Notes under the pieces: generated by a model
Seen by the model: the letters and a program-made list of their open reading frames with translations, nothing else
Told to the model about the DNA's origin: nothing
The model's database searches: none
DNA from: Trifolium pratense
Taxonomy: Eukaryota > Streptophyta > Magnoliopsida > Fabales > Fabaceae
NCBI RefSeq assembly: GCF_020283565.1
Contig: NC_060063.1
Coordinates: forward strand, 2,046,001-2,110,000
Direction of reading: 5' to 3'
Length of the DNA: 64,000 nt
Part shown: piece after piece, positions 34,201-43,400 of the stretch
Numbering within the stretch: position 1 is the first letter of the stretch
Layout: each line of letters opens with the position of its first letter
Position numbers and translations under genes: made by a program

Positions 34201-35889
34201 CACTCAAGATCTCCCTCATAATGCTGAACCCATTACTGATGAGAAAAAGAAAAGGAAGAAGAAGAGGAAAGAACACCAACCCAACCAAGAAGGTACTCCT
34301 GAGCGCAAGTCCTCTGAGATTGAGGCACAACCTGATACTCTGGCATCACCTGAGGACCCTCCTTTAGAGCAATCGGAGAGGAAGAAGAAGAAGAAGAAGA
34401 AGCAGAAAAAGTCTCCTGCTGCAGCTACTGTTGTCGAGGCTTCTGCTACTGCAAAAGAAACAACTTCACAGCCTGAAGTTTCTGCTACCCCTCAAGCCCA
34501 AGTAGGCCATTCTTACTTCTTGTTACTTCTTCAGCTCTTGACTGTGTTACTCATTCTTTCATGGTTTCATTTGTTTCAGCCACTCAATTCTGCTCAAGTT
34601 ATTCCTCAAGATGAGCCTGCTCCTAGCAAAGCGGCTGAAGGGGTGGCCGAAGGACCAAGTGGTACGCATCCTGAAGATATAGCAGAAAAACCTCCATCTC
34701 CTCAGCCTGTCGAAACGGCCATCCTTACTGAAACCTCATCACCACCCAAGGCTCCTGGCTCGCCTCACCGCGCTTTCGAAGATGATACCCTTAAGCCTAG
34801 CAATGACGAAGACCAACTTGATCAAGGCCTACCGCAACAGAATCCTTTGACAAGCCCTACCCAAGTATTGACTGATAATGATCCTCCAACCAACTTTCAA
34901 GCTGACCCTGCTGCTGACACTGAACAGAGGCCAACAGTCGATGGCGAACACTCCACTACCAATCAACCACAACCAAGTGGGTCAAACCATGAGTCTAGTT
35001 CACCTAGTGCTGACACTTTCGACTCTGATGATGGGAACTCCTACATTGGTGATTCACTTGGTGAAGAGGGAACTTCTGTGTCGAAGCCACTTCCTACTGT
35101 TGTCTTGCCAGCTGAACTTGCCAAAGAGTTAAAAGATTTAACTCCAGTAGATGCACTCAACAAGCTTTTATCAAGTCATGGCGCCTCTAGCTCCGCTGTT
35201 GAGGACACAGGGGGTAAGGAAGATGTACTTGAGCAAGAACAGTTTGAGCATGAAATCAGATTTAAGCGAGAAATTCTTAATGGGGATATGCTGGGCCTAC
35301 TAGAGCGTGACTCTTCTATATATTACAACATCAAAGCCCTTTTTCGCAAGCTGCAGAACCCAAGGACCCAAGGACTGACGAAGCAATGTTCTTTCTAGTG
35401 ACTCAGGCTGAAACCTTTTTAGAACAGTTCGTTAGTCAATCTCAACTCCTAACCAGGACTAGCAGCCTTCTGACATCTCTGCTTGCAACCCAGCAACACC
35501 ATTTCGAGCAAGCTAATAATTGCAATGCAGAGGTCACAACTATCAAAGCTGCTTCTGATGAAGCTCTTGAGCAACTTGTGGCTTGTGAGAACAATATTGC
35601 TCAATGGCAATCTGAAATCGAAGCGTTAAAGGAAAAGGTTCGACAGGAAGAGGTTAAGATGGAAAGGCTAGCTGCAATAGCTATCGAAGCACAAAAGGTC
35701 AAGCTTGATGAGCTAGCACGTGAAGGCATCCAACACTACAGTGATGGTCTAGCTGTCCAGAAGCGGGTTGAACACCTTGCTAGTGATAAAGAAATGCTAC
35801 AACGTAAACTAGTGTCCATTCGAACTCAATATTACCAATTCCAAGCGGCCAATCGAAAGCCTCCTTCAACATCCCAACAACAACCTTGA
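22213..35889 (+). CDS. Antisense ORF of the Tat element: plant mobile domain (PMD) protein, multi-exon
   Basis: On the strand opposite to gag-pol. Suggested exons: 22213-23830, 23910-23980, 33989-34084, 34154-34501 and 34580 onward, each joined in frame at GT/AG sites. Exon 1 encodes a plant mobile domain ([38 protein letters not shown]). Later exons encode Lys- and acid-rich, low-complexity sequence with a basic run (KKKRKKKRK) and then a coiled-coil-like tail (35386-35889). The frame changes between about 35340 and 35398, so either a small unrecognised intron or an indel lies there. The Sirevirus sits in the third intron (23981-33988), in the same orientation. PMD proteins are a plant family spread by transposons; the role of this one is unknown. 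Confidence 0.72.
24039..25044 (+). repeat. Sirevirus 5' LTR
   Basis: 1006 bp, starts tgttggatatttgaattggc and ends accagaattttca. Preceded by the acttt duplication and followed by the primer-binding site. The short ORFs inside are incidental. Confidence 0.94.
25047..25058 (+). other. Sirevirus primer-binding site
   Basis: tggcatcagagc, two bases after the 5' LTR. It differs at one position from tggtatcagagc, the standard site complementary to the 3' end of initiator methionine tRNA used by most plant copia elements. Confidence 0.8.
25114..29901 (+). CDS. Sirevirus gag-pol polyprotein
   Basis: 1595 codons without interruption. Order: Gag ([12 protein letters not shown] near the N-terminus), CCHC knuckle [14 protein letters not shown] (about 295), a long coiled coil (about 370-460), a second knuckle [14 protein letters not shown] (about 522), aspartic protease [11 protein letters not shown] (about 588), integrase HHCC (HQKLGHLH, about 715) and DDE core ([16 protein letters not shown]), reverse transcriptase with YVDD (about 1279), and RNase H (YCDADWAG, about 1442; STAEAEY). 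The integrase-before-RT order defines Ty1/copia. The start is the ATG at 25114, 70 bp after the LTR. It ends in TAG within the leaky context described separately. No damaging mutation seen. Confidence 0.95.
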   Translation: MDKEGGSVSKPPLLTGPENYDYWKSKMEAFIKSIDSRTWKAVLRGWEPPMVLDKDGNKTDVKKPNDEWTKDEDDLALGNSKALYAIFNGVDANMFRLVKRCITAKHAWEVLRKAHEGTSKVKLSKLQMLKTNFENLRMKEEETIHDFQMNVLDFANSFDALGKPISDEELVGKILRSLPKRFDMKVTAIEEAHDLSSLNLDELIGSLQTYEIGLNRRNEKKDKNLAFASKSAADDLQIESEGEESLAESMAMLGRQFNKLMKKVDQRHKPNGRLNNNKQSSFQKKTNEDERGMKCHECEGFGHIRPECPTFLKRQKKSLVVSWSDTDSEEEESAKFVNALTGVCVSDSESCDEEVTYEELAATYKDLHTRSIEVCKALEKQKKINGKLQAEKNDLLINIDNLNAKVEDQSSQIQQLEMEKSNLLCKVAEQNEEVTKLNADLDQVTKVAKMMTKGTDAFEEMLQRQNYGKPKPIGFEHERVKQQMKFNNATIHTPINSTFVSGGLSQHLMGHSMPRFYNWTCHHCGRKGHIRPFCYRLHGYPRRVHQEFYTPVFPNVTTRQEWREKKKITGLIAHTSLRASSRETWYFDSGCSRHMTGVEHYLEDLKSYATSFVTFGDGAKGEIKGVGKLANHGLPKLDNVLLVKGLKANLISISQLCDQGMKVNFTKAECLVTNEQGELLMKGVRSRDNCYLWIPKEEDVSTCLISKEDEVKLWHQKLGHLHLKGMKKAIAKEAIRGLPKLKIEEGSICGECQIGKQTKMSHPKLQHLTTTRVLELLHIDLMGPMQVESLGGKRYAFVMVDDFSRFTWIEFLKDKSESFDAFKELCLQLQREKNSAIVRIRSDHGKEFENASFLEFCISEGIKHEFSAPITPQQNGVVERKNRTIQESARVMLHAKHLPYQFWAEAMHTACYIHNRVTLRTGTSTTLYELWKGRKPTVKHFHVFGSKCYILSDREHRRKMDPKSEEGLFLGYSTNSRAYRVYNQRTKVIVESINVVIDDLTSAKTSDTEDDVATTLPTSEEAVAEKESDSDDESTIPTPRPVSKVPSIRIQKNHPKDLIIGNPNQGIATRRTNEVVTNSCFVSKVEPKNVKEALTDEFWIEAMQDELTQFRRSDVWDLVSRPNGVNVIGTKWVFKNKSDENGVVTRNKARLVAQGYTQVEGLDFDETFAPVARLESIRLLLGIACIFKFKLYQMDVKSAFLNGYLHEEVYVEQPKGFVDPANPDHVYKLKKALYGLKQAPRAWYERLTNFLVSQGYRKGGHDKTLFVKEQEEKLMIAQIYVDDIVFGGMSEKMVQHFVQQMQSEFEMSLVGELTYFLGLQVKQMEDTIFVSQSKYAKNMIKKFGMDTAAHKRTPAATHLKLTKDENGIDVDQSLYRSMIGSLLYLTASRPDITFAVGVCARYQAKPKMSHLVQVKRILKYIKGTSDYGILYSQTKNSTLIGYCDADWAGSADDRKSTSGGCFFLGDNLISWFSKKQNCVSLSTAEAEYIAAGSSCSQLMWMKQMLKEYNVDQDVMTLYCDNLSAINISKNPVQHSRTKHIDIRHHFIRDLVEENCVELKHIGTSEQLADIFTKALDANQFEFLRGKLGICLHEEA
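29899..29907 (+). promoter_or_regulatory. Leaky stop context UAG CAG UUA between pol and env-like ORF
   Basis: The pol stop and the next two codons read tag cag tta, a perfect match to UAG-CAR-YYA, the readthrough signal of tobacco mosaic virus type. The same mechanism was reported for soybean SIRE1. The downstream ORF is in the same frame with no further stop for about 809 codons. Readthrough is predicted, not demonstrated. Confidence 0.75.
29902..32328 (+). CDS. Sirevirus env-like ORF, in frame after the pol stop
   Basis: About 808 codons open from directly after the pol UAG to 32328. The first ATG in this frame is at 30127 ([11 protein letters not shown]), so a separate start there is the alternative to readthrough. 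The first part includes a hydrophobic stretch (about 30010-30100) and a long Lys/Glu/Ser/Thr-rich region. From about 31300 ([15 protein letters not shown] onward) it is a folded-looking domain of the kind found in plant putative transposon proteins. It ends in an acidic tail. Described for the family as envelope-like, but the function is unproven and I see no certain fusion peptide or transmembrane anchor. Confidence 0.8.
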   Translation, partial: QLLQLWRAKGNRFLSHQSMHANLGKSLQTSLKYIITRIQLFFFQILTFVCKPYSLTLLIKLHLSISSTLKNHHPNMSESSQTTKSGRSTRSKALIIKDAVPVTTVRASKSKAQTNVAERKGKGKSVEKKKTSKVSDAISPSDNKSEKGTSKRNRRDYKSKFALSMSDLVFESNVNTSEKTTEVASQNPKPVSEVVETLISIAGNPNQDNLGTDAEKRDLNGLPIDTEMEDTPTEVEPNIAEKSPTIADMMTEKSTPAVTEEVVMNDVETSLNENEDAGTAEEEPVKETIAEKDVEPTATTSESTDDETGTADEDTSDNEGDTQSEESNQSIPTDEQEVEADKPAEPEKEKEKDVVDVDDYVTTKTAEKSTGGITKRLRSCTAKAVATASKTPAPRVKTKGVGPVKGWSKVLSPPAKKKETLKRKKESSSDSDYDVAEDVVNISSANPKKTTVKKAPQGVEEAPCDNISFHRAAFALRWDYIYQRRLAVERELIKDALKCQDIFDYIKEAGLMKTVCDFSPCYELLVKEFLVNIPEECDNPLSKDYHKVFVRGKCINFSPIVINNYLGRPIEPKAELEVANDVVSAEITGGKVKVWPTKKLIPTSKLNVKYAILNRIGSTNWVPTKHATNVATNLGRFIYAVGTKFDYDYGTFIFDQTIKHIRSTAVKMPIAFPSLLCGIILAQYPDIKVVTDTPKKRESGFTFHHKLFGNHNVTDHVGTSAAGAGVMTKREIIAGLKIQCQEIDKQQAELEERKTVFLKMIEGLEADEVPVKASANVTATGEQNNADEDEGYATATDEDEASDSSDDE
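32329..32961 (+). other. Sirevirus 3' untranslated region with repeated polypurine tracts
   Basis: Four near-identical purine tracts, aaaagggggag (near 32484), caggggga (near 32577), caggggga (near 32626) and aaagggggaga (32950-32960). The last directly abuts the 3' LTR and is the functional plus-strand primer. Multiple polypurine tracts are a described feature of Sireviruses. Confidence 0.75.
32962..33967 (+). repeat. Sirevirus 3' LTR
   Basis: 1006 bp, matching the 5' LTR with one difference seen. It ends accagaattttca, followed by the acttt duplication at 33968-33972. Confidence 0.94.
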
Positions 35890-36339
35890 CTTTATAAATT
35901 TTCCTTTTAGTCTTAAGTTTTTATTCTCTTTTGGATGTCGTAGTTGTAAATCTTTTAACACTAGCAACTGTCGAACAATTTCGTACATGCCTTTTGAATG
36001 TATGCCCTTTTTGGCTTTTTTAATGCTGCATGTTCATATATTGGCTGAGTATTTTATTCCTTTGTTGTTGTTTGCTTTCCTTCTTTTGGGTCATTATCCC
36101 AAACCTTATTAATGGCATTTTTCAAGGAATGAAGCAAACATGTTTCCAAAGCAGTCAACATAATTAACTACATGGCTTTGGGCATTAATGTCACGGCATT
36201 TCCCTATGCAAACTGACCATGGTTAGTTGTAACTGCCTAGCCATTAATGCGTATTAATCCTTCTATAAATACCCACGCCTTGCAACTCTTTTGTTCATCA
36301 CTTTGCACAAATTAACGCATCAACACCCCTCAGCAAAGA
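35890..36339 (+). other. Region between the two antisense genes, with TATA-like box at 36264-36271
   Basis: No ORF of note. It serves as the 3' flank of the PMD gene and the 5' flank of the next ORF. tataaata (36264-36271), about 76 bp before the ATG at 36340, and the following C/T-rich leader look like a core promoter on the + strand. Confidence 0.5.
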
Positions 36340-36690
36340 ATGGATAACAAGAAAAGTCCTCCTTCCTCTACCCCGGGCTCAAGCACGCCACGTCCTCTTG
36401 GAAGGGGACGAATCAAGATTCCAGCTTCCAAACCTCCACGCACTAGAATCCTTCGCCCTAGGCCGGCATCAGCTAAGGTAGTAGAAACCATCATTCTCTC
36501 TTCTGATTCCTCAAGCTCTAGTTCAGATGATGAAGATGAAGATTACCTCGAGTTCCTCAGCACCCTAGAGCCTGACGAAGAATATCCAGGAACTCTGACT
36601 CCTTCTTCTGAGGATGAAGACTCTCAGATCTCAGAACTTTCCAATTCTGATTCAAAGGATGAGGGAGCGCGAGCCCAGGGTAAACCTTAA
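36340..36690 (+). CDS. Small Ser/Asp/Glu-rich ORF, second antisense gene of the Tat element
   Basis: 116 residues. The N-terminal half is basic and Pro-rich (RPLGRGRIKIPASKPPRTRI). The C-terminal half is a Ser run followed by acidic blocks (SDSSSSSSDDEDEDY). There is a TATA-like box about 70 bp upstream and an aataaa signal at 36773. It lies back to back with the 3' end of pol (36829), on the opposite strand. No domain recognised and function unknown. Its composition resembles the low-complexity part of the PMD gene, so it could be a detached terminal exon or partner. It may not be translated. Confidence 0.45.
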   Translation: MDNKKSPPSSTPGSSTPRPLGRGRIKIPASKPPRTRILRPRPASAKVVETIILSSDSSSSSSDDEDEDYLEFLSTLEPDEEYPGTLTPSSEDEDSQISELSNSDSKDEGARAQGKP

Positions 36691-36828
36691 ATGGTTACCC
36701 TTCAACATTCAACCAACTCTTGTACTTTCTTGAACATTCTTGAATGATTGGTTGTATTGTTGATTTTGTATGAATAAAAATTGATTCTTGGCATTTCTTT
36801 TTACCATTTTGCAAATTTTATTCTTGCG

Positions 36829-39800
36829 TTATTCATTTTTTATGCTTATTTCTTGCAACATTGGCTTGTATTTCTTTAAATATTTGCCATTCATGTTGAC
36901 TGAACGTTTCTCAGGAGTTAACTCTTCAATCTCATAAGCTCCATTTGACAAAACTTGAGAAATCTTAAATGGCCTCTCCCAATTGGGTGACCACTTTCCA
37001 AAGACTCGATCTCGTCTGTCCATGGGAAGGATGACTTTCCAAACTAAGTCTCCTACGTCAAAGAGTTTGGATTTAACCCTTTTATTATATGCTCTAGCAA
37101 TTCGTTCCTTTTGTCGAATCAAAGCATCTAACGCCTGCAACCTCTCCTCATCCACGTCTGTTAATTCATCTAACATTATGTTCCCATAGTGATCAGGAGG
37201 TAGTTCCCATTGCCTTTGCACTCGAATTGACTGCATCATTATTTCAACAGGCAACACAGCATCGTGACCATATGTTAGTCGAAAAGGTGTCGAACCTGTT
37301 GACTCTTTAGGAGAATTCCTACATGCCCATAGGACTTGGTCCAAGGTCTTGTGCCAATTCTTTGGCTTTTGAGCAACGTGTTTCTTAATTAAACTAATTA
37401 TAACCTTGTTGGCCGCTTCAACTTGGCCATTTGCTTGAGCATAATAAGGCGTCGAGGTTATTAGTTTAAAACCTGATTGTTCAGCAAAATCTTGCATCTT
37501 TCGACCAACAAACACCGTTCCTTGGTCTGTAGTGATCGTCTCAGGAAGCCCAAACCTATAAATAATATGGTCTTGGATAAAATTGATCACTGTTTCCTGA
37601 TCCACGTTTGTTAGGGCAACGGCCTCTATCCATTTGGTAAAATAGTCGATCCCAACTAGTATATAACGTTGGTTCTTGGATGACGCAGGCCTAATCTCAC
37701 CAATTAAATCTAAAGCCCAGCCTCTAAAAGGCCAAGGTTTGATAATCGAATGCAACTCACTGGCAGGGACGTGTTGTATCCCTGCGTGTTTTTGACACTC
37801 TTGACAGCCTTTTGCATATTCTATGCAATCCTTAAGCATGGAAGGCCAATACAAACCTTGTCGAAACAAAAGCCATTTCATTTTGTGGCCTGCTTGATGG
37901 GCGCCACAGGCCCCACTATGGGCATTTGAAATCGCTACATACGCCTCATTTTCATTGAGGCACTTCAACAAAACTCCTTCAGGAGTCTTCTTAAATAGCT
38001 CATTTCCCATGATTGTGTAACTCAAGGCTCTATATTTAACCTTCCTATCGGCTGTACCTGTTGGATTTTCTATGTATTCGACAATGGGTTGTCTCCAATC
38101 ATTGTCAGCCAAATTGTCAATCACGAAGACCTCAGTCATCACTTCGTCAAAGTGTGCATCTGCCATTTCTGACCCCATTTCGACACTTGGTTCATTTGCC
38201 CCCAGCTGGTGGGGTATTACCTCACATGAGATTAGTTTTTCTTTAATTTCAATTATCTCATCTAATTTTTTCCCTGTTACCTTATAGCCAGAAGCAATTT
38301 GAGCTAAGTCATTTGCTTCTTGGTTCTCGATCCGAGGCACGTGTTGAATGTCACATGAATCAAATCGTTTTAGTAACGAGAAGACAATGACAAAGTATTT
38401 CATCAAATGTTCTTGAATGCATTTGTATTCCTTTGCCAATTGTTTTATTACTAACTCAGAGTCTCCTCTGATTTTAACATGTTTTTCCCCCAAGTCTAAA
38501 AGAATCTTTAGACCTGCAATTAAAGCCTCGTACTCGGCTTCATTATTAGAGCATGTTCCATTAATCTTGTACTTAAACTTTGTTGGAATCTTTAAAGGAG
38601 AAATGATTAAGATTCCAATTCCTGTACCATGTTTGTGCTTCGAGCCATCAAAGTATAGCATCCAAGGTTCACGTTCTACATATGTTATTGGAATCTCAGC
38701 CACTGAGTGATCAACAAGAAAGTCAGCCACTATTTGGCCTTTTACAGCCCTCAGGGGTTTGTAAGTCAATGAATATTCAGTTAAAGCTAAAGCCCACTTC
38801 CCAATTCGACTATGCAAGATTGGTTTTAATAACATATGCTTAATGATGTCAAAATGAGAATAAACGTAAACATGAACTGGTTTGATATATTGCTTAAGTT
38901 TGGTACAAGAGAAATACAAACATAGACAAAGTTTTTCAATTGGACTATATCTAGTCTCAGCATCATTCAAGATTTTACTCAGATAGTAAATAGCCTTTTC
39001 TACGCCATTTTCATCCTCTTGTGCGAGCATGCTTCCAATAGTTGAATCTGATGCTGCGATGTACAACTTCATTGCTTTGTTTCGAATAGGAGGCATTAAA
39101 GTTGGAGGCTTCGACAAGTATGCCTTGATATCATCAAATGCCTTTTGTTGTTCCGTTCCCCATTCAAATATATCACCTTTCTTGAGCCTCAGTAGTGGAG
39201 AAAAAGGTTGAGCTTTGCCACTTAGGTTTGATATAAACCTTCTCAAGAAATTGATCTTTCCTAGCAAAGATTGAAGCTGTTTCTTCGTTCCTGGAGGTTT
39301 TGTCTCCATGATAGCCTTTGTCTTGTTTTGGTTAATTTCTATGCCCTTTTTATGCACAACAAAGCCAAGGAAATCTCCTGCATGTACACAAAAAGCACAT
39401 TTTAGTGGATTCATCTTTAATCCACATTTTCTCATTATTTCGAACGATTTTTTAAGATGTTCGATATGTTCATCCTGGGAGGAGGATTTCACAACAATAT
39501 CATCAATATAAACCTGCATAAATATTTCGATAAAATCATGAAAAATTAAGTTCATGGCTCTTTGGTACGTTGCTCCAGCATTTTTCAATCCAAAAGGCAT
39601 CACCACCCACTCATAGGTGCCTAAAGCACCAGGGCAACGAAATGCGGTTTTTGGCACATCATCTTCGTCAATAAAGATTTGATTATAACCTGAATAGCTA
39701 TCTAACATACTCAAATATTCATGCCCTGCTGCTGAGTCAACTAACATTTCGGCTACAGGCATGGAATATTCATCCTTAGGTGTAGCATTATTCAAATCTC

Positions 39801-40482
39801 TAAAGTCTATGCAAACCCTAAGTGATCCATTTTTCTTAATAACAGGAACAATATTAGCTAACCATTCCACATACCTGGTTGTTCGAATGAACTTGCATTT
39901 GAACAACCTTTCAATTTCTGCTTTGATCTTTGTCATGATTTCCGGTGCAAACCTCCTTGGAAGCTGCTTTACAGGTTTCTTGTCTGGTCGAAGGGGTAGC
40001 CTATGCTCCACAAGATTTCTGCTTAGCCCAGGCATTTCGTTATAGTCCCATGCAAAGCAGTCTCTGTATTTCTTAAGCAACTCGACCATTCTTTCTTTTA
40101 GGGTTGGGTCTATATTGGCACTAATATAAGTTGGCCTTTTAACAGAGCCATCTCCAATATCAACTTCTTGCAAAGGATCTTGGGCTTGCATTCTTTGAAT
40201 CGAACTATGTGGATCTTTCTCAAAACCCAAAGGCTCATCATCATAGATACAGTCCAACCTTCGCTTTTTTCCGTCATTTACCTCGCTAGCCTTCAAGGCC
40301 AGTTCGTCTCTTAAGTCACCATTGGCCTCGACGGCCATATCTTCTTGAACATTAATGGCCTCAAGAGCCATTTTGATTCTATTTTCGGCTGCGTAAGCCG
40401 TAATCCGATCCCATGCTGGGGACTCAATCATCAAACTCATCATGGTTGACCCATCCAGACACTGGTGGGTATGCATCCTCAC
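36829..40482 (-). CDS. Tat element pol (RT - RNase H - second RNase H - integrase)
   Basis: 1217 codons without interruption. Reverse transcriptase: LRVCIDFRDLNNATPKDEYS, MPFGLKNAGATYQRAM, YIDDIVVKS. First RNase H follows. Second, archaeal-type RNase H: WMLYFDGSKHKHGTGIGI and NNEAEYEALIAGL. Integrase: zinc finger HQAGHKMKWLL...CQECQKH, core ALDLIGEI, TDQGTVFVG and ANGQVEAANK, then a chromatin-type C-terminal region (VGDLVWKV). RT before integrase marks Ty3/gypsy; the second RNase H marks the Tat lineage. Its frame is +1 relative to gag-pro and the ORFs overlap by 59 bp (40424-40482), so expression needs frameshifting, splicing or another device. Confidence 0.94.
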   Translation of the reverse strand: MRMHTHQCLDGSTMMSLMIESPAWDRITAYAAENRIKMALEAINVQEDMAVEANGDLRDELALKASEVNDGKKRRLDCIYDDEPLGFEKDPHSSIQRMQAQDPLQEVDIGDGSVKRPTYISANIDPTLKERMVELLKKYRDCFAWDYNEMPGLSRNLVEHRLPLRPDKKPVKQLPRRFAPEIMTKIKAEIERLFKCKFIRTTRYVEWLANIVPVIKKNGSLRVCIDFRDLNNATPKDEYSMPVAEMLVDSAAGHEYLSMLDSYSGYNQIFIDEDDVPKTAFRCPGALGTYEWVVMPFGLKNAGATYQRAMNLIFHDFIEIFMQVYIDDIVVKSSSQDEHIEHLKKSFEIMRKCGLKMNPLKCAFCVHAGDFLGFVVHKKGIEINQNKTKAIMETKPPGTKKQLQSLLGKINFLRRFISNLSGKAQPFSPLLRLKKGDIFEWGTEQQKAFDDIKAYLSKPPTLMPPIRNKAMKLYIAASDSTIGSMLAQEDENGVEKAIYYLSKILNDAETRYSPIEKLCLCLYFSCTKLKQYIKPVHVYVYSHFDIIKHMLLKPILHSRIGKWALALTEYSLTYKPLRAVKGQIVADFLVDHSVAEIPITYVEREPWMLYFDGSKHKHGTGIGILIISPLKIPTKFKYKINGTCSNNEAEYEALIAGLKILLDLGEKHVKIRGDSELVIKQLAKEYKCIQEHLMKYFVIVFSLLKRFDSCDIQHVPRIENQEANDLAQIASGYKVTGKKLDEIIEIKEKLISCEVIPHQLGANEPSVEMGSEMADAHFDEVMTEVFVIDNLADNDWRQPIVEYIENPTGTADRKVKYRALSYTIMGNELFKKTPEGVLLKCLNENEAYVAISNAHSGACGAHQAGHKMKWLLFRQGLYWPSMLKDCIEYAKGCQECQKHAGIQHVPASELHSIIKPWPFRGWALDLIGEIRPASSKNQRYILVGIDYFTKWIEAVALTNVDQETVINFIQDHIIYRFGLPETITTDQGTVFVGRKMQDFAEQSGFKLITSTPYYAQANGQVEAANKVIISLIKKHVAQKPKNWHKTLDQVLWACRNSPKESTGSTPFRLTYGHDAVLPVEIMMQSIRVQRQWELPPDHYGNIMLDELTDVDEERLQALDALIRQKERIARAYNKRVKSKLFDVGDLVWKVILPMDRRDRVFGKWSPNWERPFKISQVLSNGAYEIEELTPEKRSVNMNGKYLKKYKPMLQEISIKNE

Positions 40483-43400
40483 ACAAGGGTTTCTCTATGT
40501 CTTCCCTTTCCCAACAAAAGCCATGGGTTGGATGCAACTTAACTGAGTGGTATACATTTTTTGACACCACTTCATTTGGATCGAAGGCAGCATCTTGCTC
40601 GCCACAAGGAGCAATCAAAGCCAGGTTTTTGTCAAAGTTCTGTAAAGTCACAGTGCTTGTCTCTGAAACATATGCACTTTGATCTGCTTCCACATTCTCG
40701 ACTAAACCATCTTCTCTCCAGATGATTAATCTTTGGTGCATGGTTGAGGGAACAGCTCCAACACCATGTATCCATTCTCTGCCTAATAACAGATTGTAAT
40801 TAGGTTTGGCAGCTATGACCATAAACAAGGTCTTTCGAACTGTGCTACCAACACATACTTCCAATTGCACTGCCCCTAGGGAATGGCCAGTTTTTCCTTC
40901 ATAGTTGGCCAGCACCACGTTGTGGGAATGAAGGTCTGTGTCATAGAGACCTAATTTCTTTAACATAAAGTGAGGCATGATATTCACCACAGCTCCTCCA
41001 TCCACTAGGACTTTATTGATTCCCACGTTATTTACCTTTGCCCTAATGAACAAAGCCTTCAAGTGGTTCTGCATTCCCAGGTCTGGTTTTTCGAAGACAG
41101 CTTTTTGCTCTTCGACACAACCATTTTGCATAACATAGTAACACATTGGCTTATGATCAGCCAAATTAAGGGCCTCGAAGTCTTCTTCCAACTCATTGAC
41201 TTCAGTCGGCACATCATATTCTAGTGGCAGGATGGATACCACATTGACCATGACGTCGAAATCAGACCCCTCATCCAGGAGATCATCATCCTCCATGTCA
41301 TCCTCATCTTCTGCCCCTCCTTGGGCATTTTCCGCTATTGGCTCTTCCAATATTGTGGAAAGCCTTTCTTTTACTGGCCTCTTGGCCATTTCAACCTTTT
41401 CAGCTTTCTGGGTTGCCACAACTTTGCCCCCAGCCTCAGCCTCTTTTGCTGTCAACTTTTGTTTCCTCTGAAACCTTCGCCACTGAGTGCGAGTCATAGG
41501 ATTTTTTCCCTTATAGTTATTCCTATAAGAATATTTGTTGACTTCAGTGGCAGCATTCACTGTTTCCTTTCCAGCTACCACTTTTGAACCCTTGGGTTCA
41601 GCTACAATGTTCACGTTGACATTGCTAGAACTTCCATTTTCCATCATCCTTCGATTGAAAGTGACATACTGTCCACTCACCCATTGGTTAACAGGTGCTC
41701 TCCCAGATGGTTTGAAAGTGTTTTGGGGGCCTAACCTTTGCTGGATCGAAAGGCATTTGGTAATAGGTTTTCCCCAATTGGCCCCTTTGTAAGGCCAAGC
41801 TTTTTGATTTAGCCTAGCTTTTGGCCATTTTCTCTTGTTTTCAGCATAAGGTACAACATTTTGAAGGCCTGCAGTGGCCTCTTTGTCGCACACAGCACTG
41901 CATCTAGGGCAAAGCATCACTTCAGCGTTCTTCAGCTTGCACCTATTTAGGAAGTCCACCAGTTCTTCCTCAGCATTGGGGTACACTTCACGCACCCTCT
42001 TTTCATACTCCTCTTCAGGCACAACCTTGATTGGAGCAGCAGCATCTATCACCTCAACCATGTTGCAGTCATAGACTTCGACATAGGTAGCGTCAGCTAG
42101 GCATGGCAACAGAACCCGTATCCGCGGGTACCCGCCCGAACCCACCCCGAGTTTGACGGGGAAAAACCGATTTGACTGGGTTTGGGTTCGGGTTTGGGTT
42201 TTCCCCGATTTCAAAACATGGGGATGGGGCGGGTAACGGAGATATTGGTACCCACCCCGAATCCGTCCCCGAACCCGCCCGTTTATATAAAATTACTATA
42301 TTACCCCTATTTATTTATTTATAATGTCACAGATCATATAATTTATCTACTTGAGTTAGGATTTTTATTGAACAATGGTTCTTAGTTATTTGTTTTTTTA
42401 GCAATTTCAGTGAACAATGATGTAGAACATTCTTGGTTATGTGGTTGTTTTGACGGTATTTTGGAATATTAGTTTGTACCGGTACTGTTTTATGGTTTTG
42501 ATAATTTTGGTTTGATATTTTGGAATATCATTTCATTTGTATGTTTAATGCATTGAAATTTTGGTTTGTACTTTATTATTTGAAATTTTTTGTATTGTAT
42601 GTATGTCTGTGTTCGGAAAAATTTTGGGTTCGGGTAAGGTTCAGCAGGGCAGGGCAAGGTTCGGGGATACCCGAACCCATTTGGGTATACCCGAACCCAT
42701 TTGGAACGGGGATTGGGTTCAATTTTTCATCCCAGTCGGGTAATGGGCGGGGAACGGGTATTTATCAATGATTCGGGTATGGGGAACGGGGAAGGTAAAA
42801 ACCGTACCCGCGGGTACCCATTGCCATGCCTAGCGTCAGCAGGTGGCAAGGGATCTGAATCTACCTTCATTGGAGGCTTTGCCTTATCAGCATACTTCAG
42901 CCTTCCTTCATTCAGCGCTTTTTGCACCAAATCCCTGAAAACAACACATTGATAAGTTTTATGTCCCAAATAGTTATGAAACTTACAATAACCTCTTTTC
43001 TTTCTTTGTTCTATTGGTGGTATTTTCATATCTTTTGGCACAATAATTTGGCCGTCAGTCACCAATAAATCAAAAATTTCATCACATTTAGTAATGTCGA
43101 AAGTATAAGTCTTCGTAACAAACTTATCATTTTTTGGTTCGATAGGATTTTTTCCATTCGACGGCCTCAACAATTTGCAAGTGTAAGGAGGCCCAGGCTT
43201 CAATTCAGCCACATTAATATCACTATCATCGAGATCTAAGTATTCATCACTAATTTCATAATCAATTTCATTATCATAGGAATCAACAAAACCTATTTCT
43301 TTCTTTTTCTGAAACTTAGAATTTCTAACTTTTTCAGCTTTTAACCTTTCGATTTGTCTCACTCTGTCAGCCAACTGTGACATGTCTCGAAGGTATTGGG

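Noticed and set aside
42182..42952. Several 60-83 codon + strand ORFs in the hAT region
   Set aside because: Produced by repeated cccgaaccc words of the hAT MITE; they cross its ends and have no family.
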